The notes below the pieces were generated by a model. The model searched no databases. It saw nothing but the letters and a program-made list of their open reading frames with translations, and was not told the DNA's origin. From assembly GCA_002422425.1 (NCBI GenBank), contig DIVG01000066.1, positions 7,227-71,226 on the forward strand: 64,000 bases of DNA. Direction: 5' to 3'. Origin of the DNA: Akkermansiaceae bacterium UBA6138. Lineage in GTDB: Bacteria > Verrucomicrobiota > Verrucomicrobiia > Verrucomicrobiales > DEV007. Both the position numbers and the translations under genes were made by a program. This document shows, piece after piece, positions 34,501-41,667 of this stretch. Position 1 is the stretch's first letter. Every line of letters starts with the position of its first letter.

Positions 34501-35227
34501 AACCCGAGAAAGACTCGCCTGCCGAGCGCTTGTTGCCCGTCCCGATGACGAGGTCGTCGGCGTCGGTGACCGGGCCGAGATCGGTCGCCCCGCCCATGTC
34601 CCAGATACCGTCGGTGGGCTTGCCATCAATGTAGGCCCGCAGGCTATCCTTTTTCCCGAAGGTGTAGACAAGCGCGACATGGTGCCAGCCTGAGGCCGGT
34701 AGGGTTGCCTTGCTCCACCAGCGGTGCCAGTCCCGCTTGTTCCCGTTCGCCGGGTCGATGCTGGTGAAGAGAAAGCCGATCTCAGCCCCGCCGCCGGTGC
34801 CCTTGAGGCGGACCGCGTAGTTCTGATTCATCTCGCCGAGGTCGGCCCCGAGCTTTCCATGGCGCCCCTTGCCGAGAACATAGTCCATCTCGCCACTCTT
34901 GAGATCCTTTACCTTCAACCAGGTCTCGATCGTGATCGAGTCGCCGAGGGCAAAACGGATGTCGTCAGTCCCCCCGCGCTCCTTGTCCTTCACGACGAGG
35001 AATCCCTCGTGCCCCTGGAAAAACCCGGCCTGATTTGTCGCGTCGAAGTTCGGATAACGCGGCGCACGGGGTCCCGCTTCGGGAGTTTCCCCTTTGCCCT
35101 TTTTGCCCTGCCATTCCCCGGCTTCTTCCGCGCCGTCGAACTTCCATTGCAGAACCACTTTGTCCTCAGCCGCAACGGCGGAGAAAAGGGAAGCGAGCAC
35201 GATCAAACAGGTTAGGGGAGTTTTCAC
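31532..35227 (-). CDS. LamG-PSCyt1-DUF1549-DUF1553 secreted cytochrome-like protein
   Basis: This encodes 1231 residues with a signal peptide (MKTPLTCLIVLASLFSAVAA). A LamG/concanavalin-like domain (about 25-270; DSITIETWLKV, ASGWHHVALVYTFG, FSGWLDDLTIHREALS) precedes a beta-rich segment. The PSCyt1 cytochrome motif CYSCHQGGKAKGDLRLD follows near residue 570, then MPPKGDRFSAEE, a DUF1549 domain (ADERWADHWMGYWQD, with a second CARCHDAP motif near 800) and DUF1553 (VNRLWARLMGRGLVENVGDW; WRGARQDP). This architecture is typical of large secreted proteins of Planctomycetes and Verrucomicrobia. Substrate and electron partner are unknown. It is co-directional with its DUF1501 partner downstream. Confidence 0.93.
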   Translation of the reverse strand: MKTPLTCLIVLASLFSAVAAEDKVVLQWKFDGAEEAGEWQGKKGKGETPEAGPRAPRYPNFDATNQAGFFQGHEGFLVVKDKERGGTDDIRFALGDSITIETWLKVKDLKSGEMDYVLGKGRHGKLGADLGEMNQNYAVRLKGTGGGAEIGFLFTSIDPANGNKRDWHRWWSKATLPASGWHHVALVYTFGKKDSLRAYIDGKPTDGIWDMGGATDLGPVTDADDLVIGTGNKRSAGESFSGWLDDLTIHREALSADELQSRYAYHPPPPPVTKEMVPAGEVLIQISEKGVPEVNAWPEEPEVTEIYREDVFGFFDWPQKYVGTGVRGDRAMPSHFRATALVKLPKGKHRLLLRSRGASRLYIDGAKVLENDFPSGDTGGHGVVSSQDEYLDLGPDFRFAPPGNRENWCEFESDGREHFVIMETMVGGVAGKSKRRPEFGETVVAISPGGSEHWSLLSPGKREVAYNDEGWAAYESERREWLDRINAEARAEKRAEHAAYWATRREAAQKWLTVAKEVAVPALPAGYPANNAIDHFIADRIVQVEAESKAAGEGKVNYFEQIQPLLEAKCYSCHQGGKAKGDLRLDQPHYALEGGEADGPAVVPGDVDGSSLLYRISEDAGDDIMPPKGDRFSAEEVALLTRWVEEGAVWPQFDVDRFELTDPADDLSFLRRVSLDTVGVPPGEAEIAQYLADPAEERRALVIDRFLADERWADHWMGYWQDVLAENPNIINPTLNNTGPFRWWLHESLVDNKPVDLFVTELIRMEGSERFGGPAGFGTASQNDVPMAAKGMIVSSAFLGIEMKCARCHDAPAHKSKQEDLFQLAAMMKEEMIKLPESSSVPMDRLHQTGRAPLIEVTLAPGTEVQPAWPFPEFVKAEAADLLAEHPEDPRDRLAALITAPENQRFAQVIVNRLWARLMGRGLVENVGDWEKGAPSHPELLAWLGHELVRSGYDLKAVAKLVLTSHAYQRAVDPLLTKTSPLYIAPAPRRLTAEQIVDSLFSATGKPFELEEVSLDIDSVRALDNSLSLGKPERAWMLASTSNERDRPSLSLPRVQAVASLMETFGWRGARQDPISERETDPNVLQPAILANGVMGTWLTRLSDDHEITRVVMEDQTPGELVDRLFMRLLTREPSAMERERYVTFLSEGYETRVIPEAERVVEERKGPRVPEKFVSWSNHLDGIANTIAQEKEAAARRGDPPTNALTPDWRLRMEDMLWAMLNAPEWIYTR

Positions 35228-35315
35228 GTTAGCAATTTAGCACGGCAGGATACCGGAAAGCACGCCCCGAACACTACCACTTTCGGGGTGGCTTGATTGC
35301 GTATGGGCACGCTGA

Positions 35316-35435
35316 TTAATCGAAAATCTCCTGCGGGAGACCGCTTTGGCGAATCACTGAACGAACGGTTCCAACTGGAATGTCCTTCCGCGAATGAGGC
35401 ACGAGAGCGTCTCACCGCTAAAAGGCCAGCTTCAT
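35316..35435 (-). pseudogene. Decayed hicA-like toxin fragment
   Basis: Reading this strand from 35435 gives MKLAF, two in-frame stops, and then DALVPHSRKDIPVGTVRSV followed by IRQSGLPQEIFD and a stop at 35316. The second part matches the conserved C-terminal half of HicA mRNA interferases, which typically end in a VPHPKKDLPIGTVRSIL-type segment. The first half, including the usual GSHHxF histidine region, is missing, so this is a remnant and cannot make a functional toxin. No hicB partner is recognisable in the flanking sequence. The rest of the 35228-35506 gap holds nothing I can support. Confidence 0.6.
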
Positions 35436-35506
35436 CCCCTTTCCCGCAGCCACTTCAGCGTCTCCGCCGGCAGAGTCGTGTGAAACATCCCCAACCCTGC
35501 CTCGAT

Positions 35507-36124
35507 CTATTCATCGATTCGTATGATCCCCCGCCGGATCGCCTCGGCGGTGGCCTGGGCTCGATCGCTCACTTCGAGCTTTTGAAAGACGTTGCTGATG
35601 TGCCGCTTCACGGTGTCTTCGGCGATGCTGAGTTCGACCGCGATCTCCTTATTGGCGCGGCCCTTTGCAACGAAAGCGAGAATCTCCCGCTCGCGCAGAG
35701 TGATGGCGGGACCGAGCTTCAGCCCCGCGAGCCGGGTCGCGATTCCGGCGGGAAGATAGGACTGACCCGCTGCGACGTGGCGCAGCGCGGCGAGGAGCTC
35801 ATCACGTCCGGCCGTTTTCTGCAGGTAGCCGAGGGCCCCGCTCATCAGGGCGGCCTGAATCTCGTCGTCTCTCGCGAACGTCGAAAAAATCAGGACACGC
35901 GCCTGCGGAGCCGCTTCGAGAAGACGCTCGGTCGTCGCGATCCCGTTCCAGCGGGGCAGTTGCAGATCCATGAGCACGACATCGGGCTCTGTTTTGAGGA
36001 AAAGTTCGACAACGACCTCCCCGGATTCGGCCTCGGCCACGACGGTGATGTCCTCCTCAAGTTCGAGCGAGGCAACGAGACCGCTGCGCACCACAAAATG
36101 GTCATCGACAATCATGACTTTCAT
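35507..36124 (-). CDS. NarL/FixJ-type response regulator
   Basis: This encodes 205 residues: a receiver domain (1-120) with the phosphoacceptor aspartate in DVVLMDLQLP (about residue 53), the acidic pair near the N-terminus (IVDDH), and K in the LQKTAGRDE loop. A LuxR-type helix-turn-helix follows (about 140-205): LREREILAFVAKGRANKEIAVELSIAEDTVKRHISNVFQKL. It overlaps the end of the histidine kinase gene by four bases (ATGA) and is its cognate partner. Targets cannot be told from sequence. Confidence 0.95.
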   Translation of the reverse strand: MKVMIVDDHFVVRSGLVASLELEEDITVVAEAESGEVVVELFLKTEPDVVLMDLQLPRWNGIATTERLLEAAPQARVLIFSTFARDDEIQAALMSGALGYLQKTAGRDELLAALRHVAAGQSYLPAGIATRLAGLKLGPAITLREREILAFVAKGRANKEIAVELSIAEDTVKRHISNVFQKLEVSDRAQATAEAIRRGIIRIDE

Positions 36125-38154
36125 GGGAGGGCTCCTTTCTCATGCAGGGGCAGGGTCACGACAACGGTGGTCCCCCGTTCCGGCTCGCTTTCCCACGCGA
36201 TCGCCGCCCCGATCTTGCGACAGCGTTCCCGCATCCCCATGCAGCCGAAATGACCGGGCCGGCCCGTGGTATTTCCCTCCACTTCGAAGCCGCGTCCGTC
36301 GTCGGCGATACGCATGATGAGTTCATCCCCGGCCCGCCCGACCGCTATCATCACCTTCGTCGCGTCAGCGTGTTTGATCACGTTGGTGACGGATTCCTGC
36401 GCGATCATCCGGAGGTGATGGACGGTGCGCGAGGGTAAAGCGGGAATGCCGCCACCGGGCGATACCATAACAATTTCGGGACCGATTTCACCGCCCTCGC
36501 TGCTGACCAGCTCGCCGAGGGCGCTGATAAGGTCGACCGCCTCGCCGGGCACCTGCCGCAGGTCCGAGACGAGATTGCGCGTCTCTGCCTGGATCCGCGA
36601 AACAAGATTGCGCGAGCCCTCGATGAAAACGCGCAGCTTTTCGTCGGTGCCCCGCGCCGCCGCCGCGTCGAGTCTCAGAGAAAGACCGGCGAGATCCTGC
36701 TCAAGAGTGTCGTGGAACTCACGGGCGATGCGCTGGCGCTCCTCCAGGGCTGCCTCGATTTCGATGCGGCGCCGGAGCGCTCCGGTCTGCCTCGCGACCT
36801 GACGCCGCAGCAGGGTGATCCAGAGCCCCGCGAGAACGGTTGCGACAAGCAGCAGCACCAGTGCGGCGGCAAGTCGAGGCGAAGTCCACCACGAGGCCTG
36901 CCGCAGCACGACGAGGTCGGCGGGCGACCGCATCCGCAGAGAGACGCGATCGGGCTCGGAACGGTATTGAGCGGACCGCCGCGTCGATTCGACCACGGCG
37001 ATGCCGGTGACACTGACCCGGGCTCCCGGGAGGAAATCGTCGGGAAGCCCGGGAGTGTCGGCCCGAATCGTCCTCGCGCCGTCGCGCAGGACGAGAACCC
37101 CGCCCCTCTCATGGCGATACCGCTCGCTGAGTTCAGCGGTCAAGGTGACGAGATCGCTGTCGTGCGCCCCCTCCAGAAGATCGGCCACCGCCGTCTCGAC
37201 CGCGACCGCGCCACCGTCGCCGAGGAAGTGGTCGAGGGTGACGGCATCGACAAGGCGCGCGCTGAAACGATCCATCTCGGGAAAGCCTACCATTTCAACA
37301 TAATCACCGCTCTCAAGGAGAGGTTCGCTCGCGGTGCGGCGTATCCCGATGGCTGATTCTCCGCTCCTGAGGAACACTTCGCCGTCCGGAAAAGAGGCGA
37401 GAACGGTCCCGGTCACCTTGACGCGGCGGCGCTCCTGCCCGCCCACGGCGAAAGTCAGAATTTCTTCGGGCGACACTTCGGGGACGGATCGCAGGTCGCG
37501 CGCCGGCTCGATCATTGCGAGGTCCACCCAGCTGCGACAGCGCAGGTAGGGCTCGACGAGCTGGCGGCGGTTGTTCAACTCACCCGCCGCGAGCCCGCTC
37601 ACGCGGACGCGACTGTCGATGAGCGTTGTTTCCCCGGGCGGCGGCTCCTCCATACGAATCTCGACAACGCGGGAACCGAGCGCGACGCGCACGAGACTGG
37701 CCCCTTCCTCATCGGGCTCGACCGTCCTGACAATGCCCTCAAAAGTGACATACTGGTAATGATAGCGTCCCGAGACGAGGTCATCGAAGTTCACCGCGAC
37801 AGCCCCGGGAAGACCGGGATGGCCGAGAACTTCGAGTTTTGCCTCCTCGATGCCGGGCAGGTAGAGCCCCGGGTAGGAAACACCCCGCACCCTGATCTCG
37901 TCGCCCGGCGCGGGGGCGGTCTGCCCTTTGAGCTGAAAGAAAGTGCCGGCGGTGGCGTCCTGAAAAAAGACCGTGCCCCTCGGCTCGGCAAAGATGACGA
38001 TCCCCTGCAGGTCCACGGGGACCCCCGAGCCGGCCTCTTCCGCGCTCAGTGAACGCAACTCCAGCGCCGTCGTAAGCGGCCCCCCGGCAGCCGGAACGGG
38101 AATCGGCGCGGTCAGCGAAAACACTGTGAAGATGAAGGCGAAAATCCGTGTCAT
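36121..38154 (-). CDS. HisKA_3 sensor histidine kinase with repeated OB-like periplasmic domains
   Basis: This encodes 677 residues from ATG 38154, where a signal peptide begins (MTRIFAFIFTVFSLTAPIPVPA); the upstream in-frame extension overlaps the transporter gene. Residues about 30-430 form a periplasmic sensor made of roughly four similar beta-rich units, each with a V-x-G-I/T-V opening strand and a later VRVSG/IRVRG/VSVTG strand, resembling OB-fold repeats. One transmembrane helix follows (about 445-470). The cytoplasmic kinase has the H-box REFHDTLEQDLAGLSLRLD (HisKA_3) and an HATPase domain with NVIKHADA, DDGRGF and GMGMRER-like G boxes (MGMRERCRKIG). It probably phosphorylates the adjacent NarL-type regulator. 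Confidence 0.93.
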   Translation of the reverse strand: MTRIFAFIFTVFSLTAPIPVPAAGGPLTTALELRSLSAEEAGSGVPVDLQGIVIFAEPRGTVFFQDATAGTFFQLKGQTAPAPGDEIRVRGVSYPGLYLPGIEEAKLEVLGHPGLPGAVAVNFDDLVSGRYHYQYVTFEGIVRTVEPDEEGASLVRVALGSRVVEIRMEEPPPGETTLIDSRVRVSGLAAGELNNRRQLVEPYLRCRSWVDLAMIEPARDLRSVPEVSPEEILTFAVGGQERRRVKVTGTVLASFPDGEVFLRSGESAIGIRRTASEPLLESGDYVEMVGFPEMDRFSARLVDAVTLDHFLGDGGAVAVETAVADLLEGAHDSDLVTLTAELSERYRHERGGVLVLRDGARTIRADTPGLPDDFLPGARVSVTGIAVVESTRRSAQYRSEPDRVSLRMRSPADLVVLRQASWWTSPRLAAALVLLLVATVLAGLWITLLRRQVARQTGALRRRIEIEAALEERQRIAREFHDTLEQDLAGLSLRLDAAAARGTDEKLRVFIEGSRNLVSRIQAETRNLVSDLRQVPGEAVDLISALGELVSSEGGEIGPEIVMVSPGGGIPALPSRTVHHLRMIAQESVTNVIKHADATKVMIAVGRAGDELIMRIADDGRGFEVEGNTTGRPGHFGCMGMRERCRKIGAAIAWESEPERGTTVVVTLPLHEKGALP

Positions 38155-38207
38155 GGGAAACTCTCCCAGAGTGCGGCCCGGAGCGCCGGGAAGCAAGCGT
38201 TTCCGAA

Positions 38208-39503
38208 TCACTCCGACGGCGTGGCGGCCTTGTCTCCCGGCAGCTCGGTACCGCCTGCCCCGGGGCACTCTTCCTCCAGCGGATCAGCGTGGCCTTTTCC
38301 CATAAAGGCCGAGATCCAGCGCAGGTCGGAATTGTTGTCGAGCATCACCTTGACGAGCATCGTGAGCGGGACGGCAAGGAGCATCCCGACCGGTCCCCAG
38401 ATAAAACCCCAGAACAAGACCGAGAGCACCACAATCACCGTCGAAATGCCGAAGCGATCACCGAGGAAGATGGGCTCGAGGAAATTGCCTATGCTAAAAT
38501 TAATCGCCAGATAACAGGCCAGGACCCCGGCAGCGGGCCAGAAGCCGTGCATGATAAGAGCGAGAATGACTGGAGGGACCGCTGCAAAAATGGAGCCGAT
38601 CGCCGGAACGTAGTTAAAGAGAAAGGCGACAAGGCCCCAGAGCAGCGGAAAATCCACGCGGAAGATGATGCATGAGACGGCCGCGAGGATACCGGTCACG
38701 GCACTCGCCACCGTCTTGATCGCGAGATACTTCTGAATATCCCGCGACGTGTTCTGGAAAAGACTCAAGTCGGGCCCCTTGACCCGAAGCACGTCACGAA
38801 CCTTGTGCGCGTATCGCCCCGACTCGGAGAGAACAAAAATCATGACAATGAGGGCGAAGATGCTCTGCGATGCCAACGAAGTGAAACGCGAGACGACGTC
38901 GAACTGGCCTATCACGGCAACAAGGCGGTTGGAATCCCAATAGCGCTCGAAAAGCTCCTGAAAGGTCGGGAACGAGGTGTCGAGCACGGTAGAGAGATCG
39001 TTGCCCGCAGCCGGAGTGACCGCCACAGGAGACAAGCCTTTTTCCGCTGCCCCTTCCACGGCAGACCCGGGCGTCACCCCCGGAAGGGACTCTTCGCCCG
39101 TGCGAGTCCAGAAACTCCCGAAACGGGCGATCTGCTCGTCCATCGACGTCGAGAAATTGGCAGCCTGCTTCCGCATGCGCTCCGCGTAATCGGCACTTTT
39201 GCTCTGCAAGTCACCGATCACGCCCGAGAGCAGAAAAACGATCACAAAAAGGAAGAGCAGATCGATCAGCACCGTCGCCACCACTGCGAGCGGCCGGGGA
39301 AGGGCGCGGTCGTCAAGCCAGTTGAGAATGGGCAGGGAAAGCAGCGCGAGAAAGAGCCCCATCATCACCGGGACAAAAACCGCCGCCGAAGCTTTCAACC
39401 CCATCACGATCACGACGACACTGGCGAGCGAGAGGAGGATGCGCAATCCGCTCCCGCTTTGTTTCCTGCTATGTTGGATCTCCGGCATTGATCCGTTCAA
39501 CAT
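38208..39503 (-). CDS. AI-2E family (PerM/YdiK/TqsA-like) transporter
   Basis: This encodes 431 residues with about eight transmembrane helices in the AI-2E transporter pattern: three N-terminal helices, a soluble loop region (about 100-210, including an unusual Pro/Gly/Ala-rich stretch), and the C-terminal group with DIQKYLAIKTVASAVTGILA, LLWGLVAFLFNYVPAIGSI and IWGPVGMLLAVPLTMLVK. These last motifs are the family signature. Substrates vary or are unknown; the family name derives from one member and does not show quorum-signal export here. A second ATG at 39488 is possible. It is divergent from the PQQ-repeat gene at 39565. Confidence 0.9.
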   Translation of the reverse strand: MLNGSMPEIQHSRKQSGSGLRILLSLASVVVIVMGLKASAAVFVPVMMGLFLALLSLPILNWLDDRALPRPLAVVATVLIDLLFLFVIVFLLSGVIGDLQSKSADYAERMRKQAANFSTSMDEQIARFGSFWTRTGEESLPGVTPGSAVEGAAEKGLSPVAVTPAAGNDLSTVLDTSFPTFQELFERYWDSNRLVAVIGQFDVVSRFTSLASQSIFALIVMIFVLSESGRYAHKVRDVLRVKGPDLSLFQNTSRDIQKYLAIKTVASAVTGILAAVSCIIFRVDFPLLWGLVAFLFNYVPAIGSIFAAVPPVILALIMHGFWPAAGVLACYLAINFSIGNFLEPIFLGDRFGISTVIVVLSVLFWGFIWGPVGMLLAVPLTMLVKVMLDNNSDLRWISAFMGKGHADPLEEECPGAGGTELPGDKAATPSE

Positions 39504-39564
39504 CCCGTATCAGGCATTCTAAACAAGGGATTTTTCAGCCGCCCTTCACGCATCCTGTGTTAGG
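39504..39564. promoter_or_regulatory. Divergent intergenic promoter region
   Basis: These 61 bases separate the start of the AI-2E-type transporter (left) from the start of the PQQ-repeat protein (right) and must contain promoters for both, or for whichever is transcribed from here. No clear inverted repeat or strong -10/-35 pair can be picked out by eye. Confidence 0.4.
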
Positions 39565-41184
39565 ATGAGTCCGTCCCCTCGCCCTCCGCTTCCGATGCAC
39601 CGAAATCTTCGCTTCGTCAGCTTCCTCATCATTCTTCTACTCGGCCCGGCGCTCTTTATCAGGGTGATTCTTGAGGAGATGACCTATCTGAACTGGTTTC
39701 TCCCCGCTGTTTTCCTCCTCTGGCTCGTGCTCTTCGGTCTCTGGTATCTCACCTTCGGAAAGGGACCCGCAAAATGCCGCTTCCGCCGGCTTGGAATCGT
39801 TGTCACCATTTTCCTTGTGGTCGGCTTCGTTGCCTCGCGAGTCCTCCGCTACGAGGGCTCGGCCGGCGGGTCTTCGTTCCCCCTCTTCACCTGGGTCTGG
39901 GAAAAAACGCCATCCTTACCTGACCCTGTCGCACTCACCACCCCGGCCCGGGAAGGGTCAGTCACGGTTAACGAGACCATTCCGCAGGAGGAGCTCCCCG
40001 ACTTCCTCGGCCCCGGTCGCGACGGAATGAGAGATGACCTTCCCTTCCATCCCGACTGGGCGACACATCCTCCCGAAGTCCTCTGGCGACGGTCGATCGG
40101 CCGGGGCTGGTCCGGCTTTGTCGTCTCGGGCCGACGAGCCGTCACCCAGCAGCAGGTCGGTGACGACGAGCACATCACCTGCCTCGATCTCCTCACCGGC
40201 GCCGACCTCTGGCATCATCGCGATCCGCAGGTCAGACTGCTCCTCGAACGGGCCGAAAACAGCGGTGCCTCCATGGGTGGCGACGGCCCCCGCAGCACCC
40301 CCGCCCTCTCCGGGGGAAAGGTCTACGCGATGGGGGCTACCGGCATCATTAATTGCCTCGAGCTCGAGACCGGTCGCCTCCTCTGGTCACGCCATCTCCT
40401 TCGCGAACTCGGAGGCGGGATCCAGCGCTGGGGCATGGCGACTTCGCCGCTCGTTCTCCCGGACGGCAAAGGGATCGTCTTCGCCGGCCCGGAACGACCC
40501 GGCCCCACTCTTGTCGCCGTCGATCCGCTCACCGGCGAAACCGTCTGGATTTACAAGGGCGGCGGAGCCAGTTACAGCTCGCCTCGTCTCATGACCTTCG
40601 GCGGCATTCTCCAGGTTGTGAGTATCAATGCCGCTGATGTCAGCGGCATTGATCCCGCCTCCGGGGCGGAACTCTGGCGACATCCCTGGCCGGGCAAATT
40701 CCCTAAAGTGGCCCAGCCCGTCGCCTACGGGAAGGACGGCCTCCTTGTAACGGCGAGTTATGGTGCCGGCAGCCTTCTCCTGCAGGTGACAAGAGCGAAA
40801 TCCGGCGGACCCTTCACCGTCGAACAAAAATGGAAAACAACACGGTTGAAAACAAAGTTCAGCTCCCCCGCCATCCTCGGGGACTACGCTTACGGCCTCG
40901 ACGAGGGGCGACTCGCCTGCATCGATCTCGCGACCGGTGAGCGAATCTGGAAAAACGAAAAATTCGGATTTGGTCAGCAGCTCCTCTTCAAGGACAGACT
41001 CCTCGTTCAAACCGAACCGGGCGATGTCGTGGTCGGCCGCCTCGGCCCCGGGGGATTTCAGGAAGAGGGCCGACTCGCCGCGCTCAACTCAATGACGTGG
41101 AACACGCCCGCCGTGGCGGGGCCTTATCTCCTTGTAAGAAATGACCGTGAAGCCGTTTGCTACCGGCTGCCGCCGCCCCTTTGA
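39565..41184 (+). CDS. Membrane-anchored PQQ-like beta-propeller repeat protein
   Basis: This encodes 539 residues with three N-terminal hydrophobic helices (about 17-35, 42-62 and 75-92), followed by an extracytoplasmic beta-propeller of PQQ-like repeats. The repeats read as tryptophan-docking units: CLDLLTGADLWHH, CLELETGRLLWSR, AVDPLTGETVWIYKGG, GIDPASGAELWRHPWPG and CIDLATGERIWKN. The PDFLGPGRDGMRDD motif before the propeller is typical of the Planctomycetes/Verrucomicrobia members. No active-site residues of quinoprotein dehydrogenases are seen, so it may be a scaffold or binding protein. The start at 39565 has AGG immediately before it; ATG 39595 is the alternative. Confidence 0.88.
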   Translation: MSPSPRPPLPMHRNLRFVSFLIILLLGPALFIRVILEEMTYLNWFLPAVFLLWLVLFGLWYLTFGKGPAKCRFRRLGIVVTIFLVVGFVASRVLRYEGSAGGSSFPLFTWVWEKTPSLPDPVALTTPAREGSVTVNETIPQEELPDFLGPGRDGMRDDLPFHPDWATHPPEVLWRRSIGRGWSGFVVSGRRAVTQQQVGDDEHITCLDLLTGADLWHHRDPQVRLLLERAENSGASMGGDGPRSTPALSGGKVYAMGATGIINCLELETGRLLWSRHLLRELGGGIQRWGMATSPLVLPDGKGIVFAGPERPGPTLVAVDPLTGETVWIYKGGGASYSSPRLMTFGGILQVVSINAADVSGIDPASGAELWRHPWPGKFPKVAQPVAYGKDGLLVTASYGAGSLLLQVTRAKSGGPFTVEQKWKTTRLKTKFSSPAILGDYAYGLDEGRLACIDLATGERIWKNEKFGFGQQLLFKDRLLVQTEPGDVVVGRLGPGGFQEEGRLAALNSMTWNTPAVAGPYLLVRNDREAVCYRLPPPL

Positions 41185-41204
41185 GAATATTTTTCCCCAT
41201 CGTC

Positions 41205-41636
41205 ATGTCCTGCCAAATCCTCAATAAAGAGATCACCGTTACCACACGGGGAAAGGGCACCTACGAGATCACCGGTCTCCTCCACGAGTTTGTCTCAGCC
41301 AGCGGGATTCTCACGGGCCAGCTCACCGTCTTCGTGCAGCACACCAGCGCGAGCCTCGTCATCATGGAAAACGCCGACCCCGAAGCGCGCACCGACCTGC
41401 ATGCCTTTTTCGACCACCTTGTCCCCGAAAACCTCCCCTTTCTCGTCCACACCTGCGAAGGACCCGACGACAGTCCGGGACACCTCCGCATGGCCCTGAC
41501 CCGCACCAGCGAGCTGATCCCCGTGAGTCGGGGGCGGCTTGTCCTCGGGACCTGGCAGGGTGTCTTTCTCTTCGAGCACCGCCGCGCTCCGCATACGCGG
41601 CATGTCATCTTGTCACTCACCGGCGTGAAAGGATGA
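41205..41636 (+). CDS. YjbQ family protein (UPF0047)
   Basis: This encodes 143 residues from ATG 41205, just past the stop of the PQQ-repeat gene. The family signature is present: FVQHTSASLVIMENADPEARTD with the conserved histidine and acidic residues, HLRMALTRTSELIPV, and RLVLGTWQGVFLFEH with the terminal histidine. YjbQ proteins have a weak thiamine-phosphate synthase activity in E. coli, and their main role is unclear. The protein is complete in length. It converges on the GH-GT2 gene with only 31 bases between the stops. Confidence 0.92.
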   Translation: MSCQILNKEITVTTRGKGTYEITGLLHEFVSASGILTGQLTVFVQHTSASLVIMENADPEARTDLHAFFDHLVPENLPFLVHTCEGPDDSPGHLRMALTRTSELIPVSRGRLVLGTWQGVFLFEHRRAPHTRHVILSLTGVKG

Positions 41637-41667
41637 ACCCCGTCGTCCCGATGCAGAGGGGACTGGG

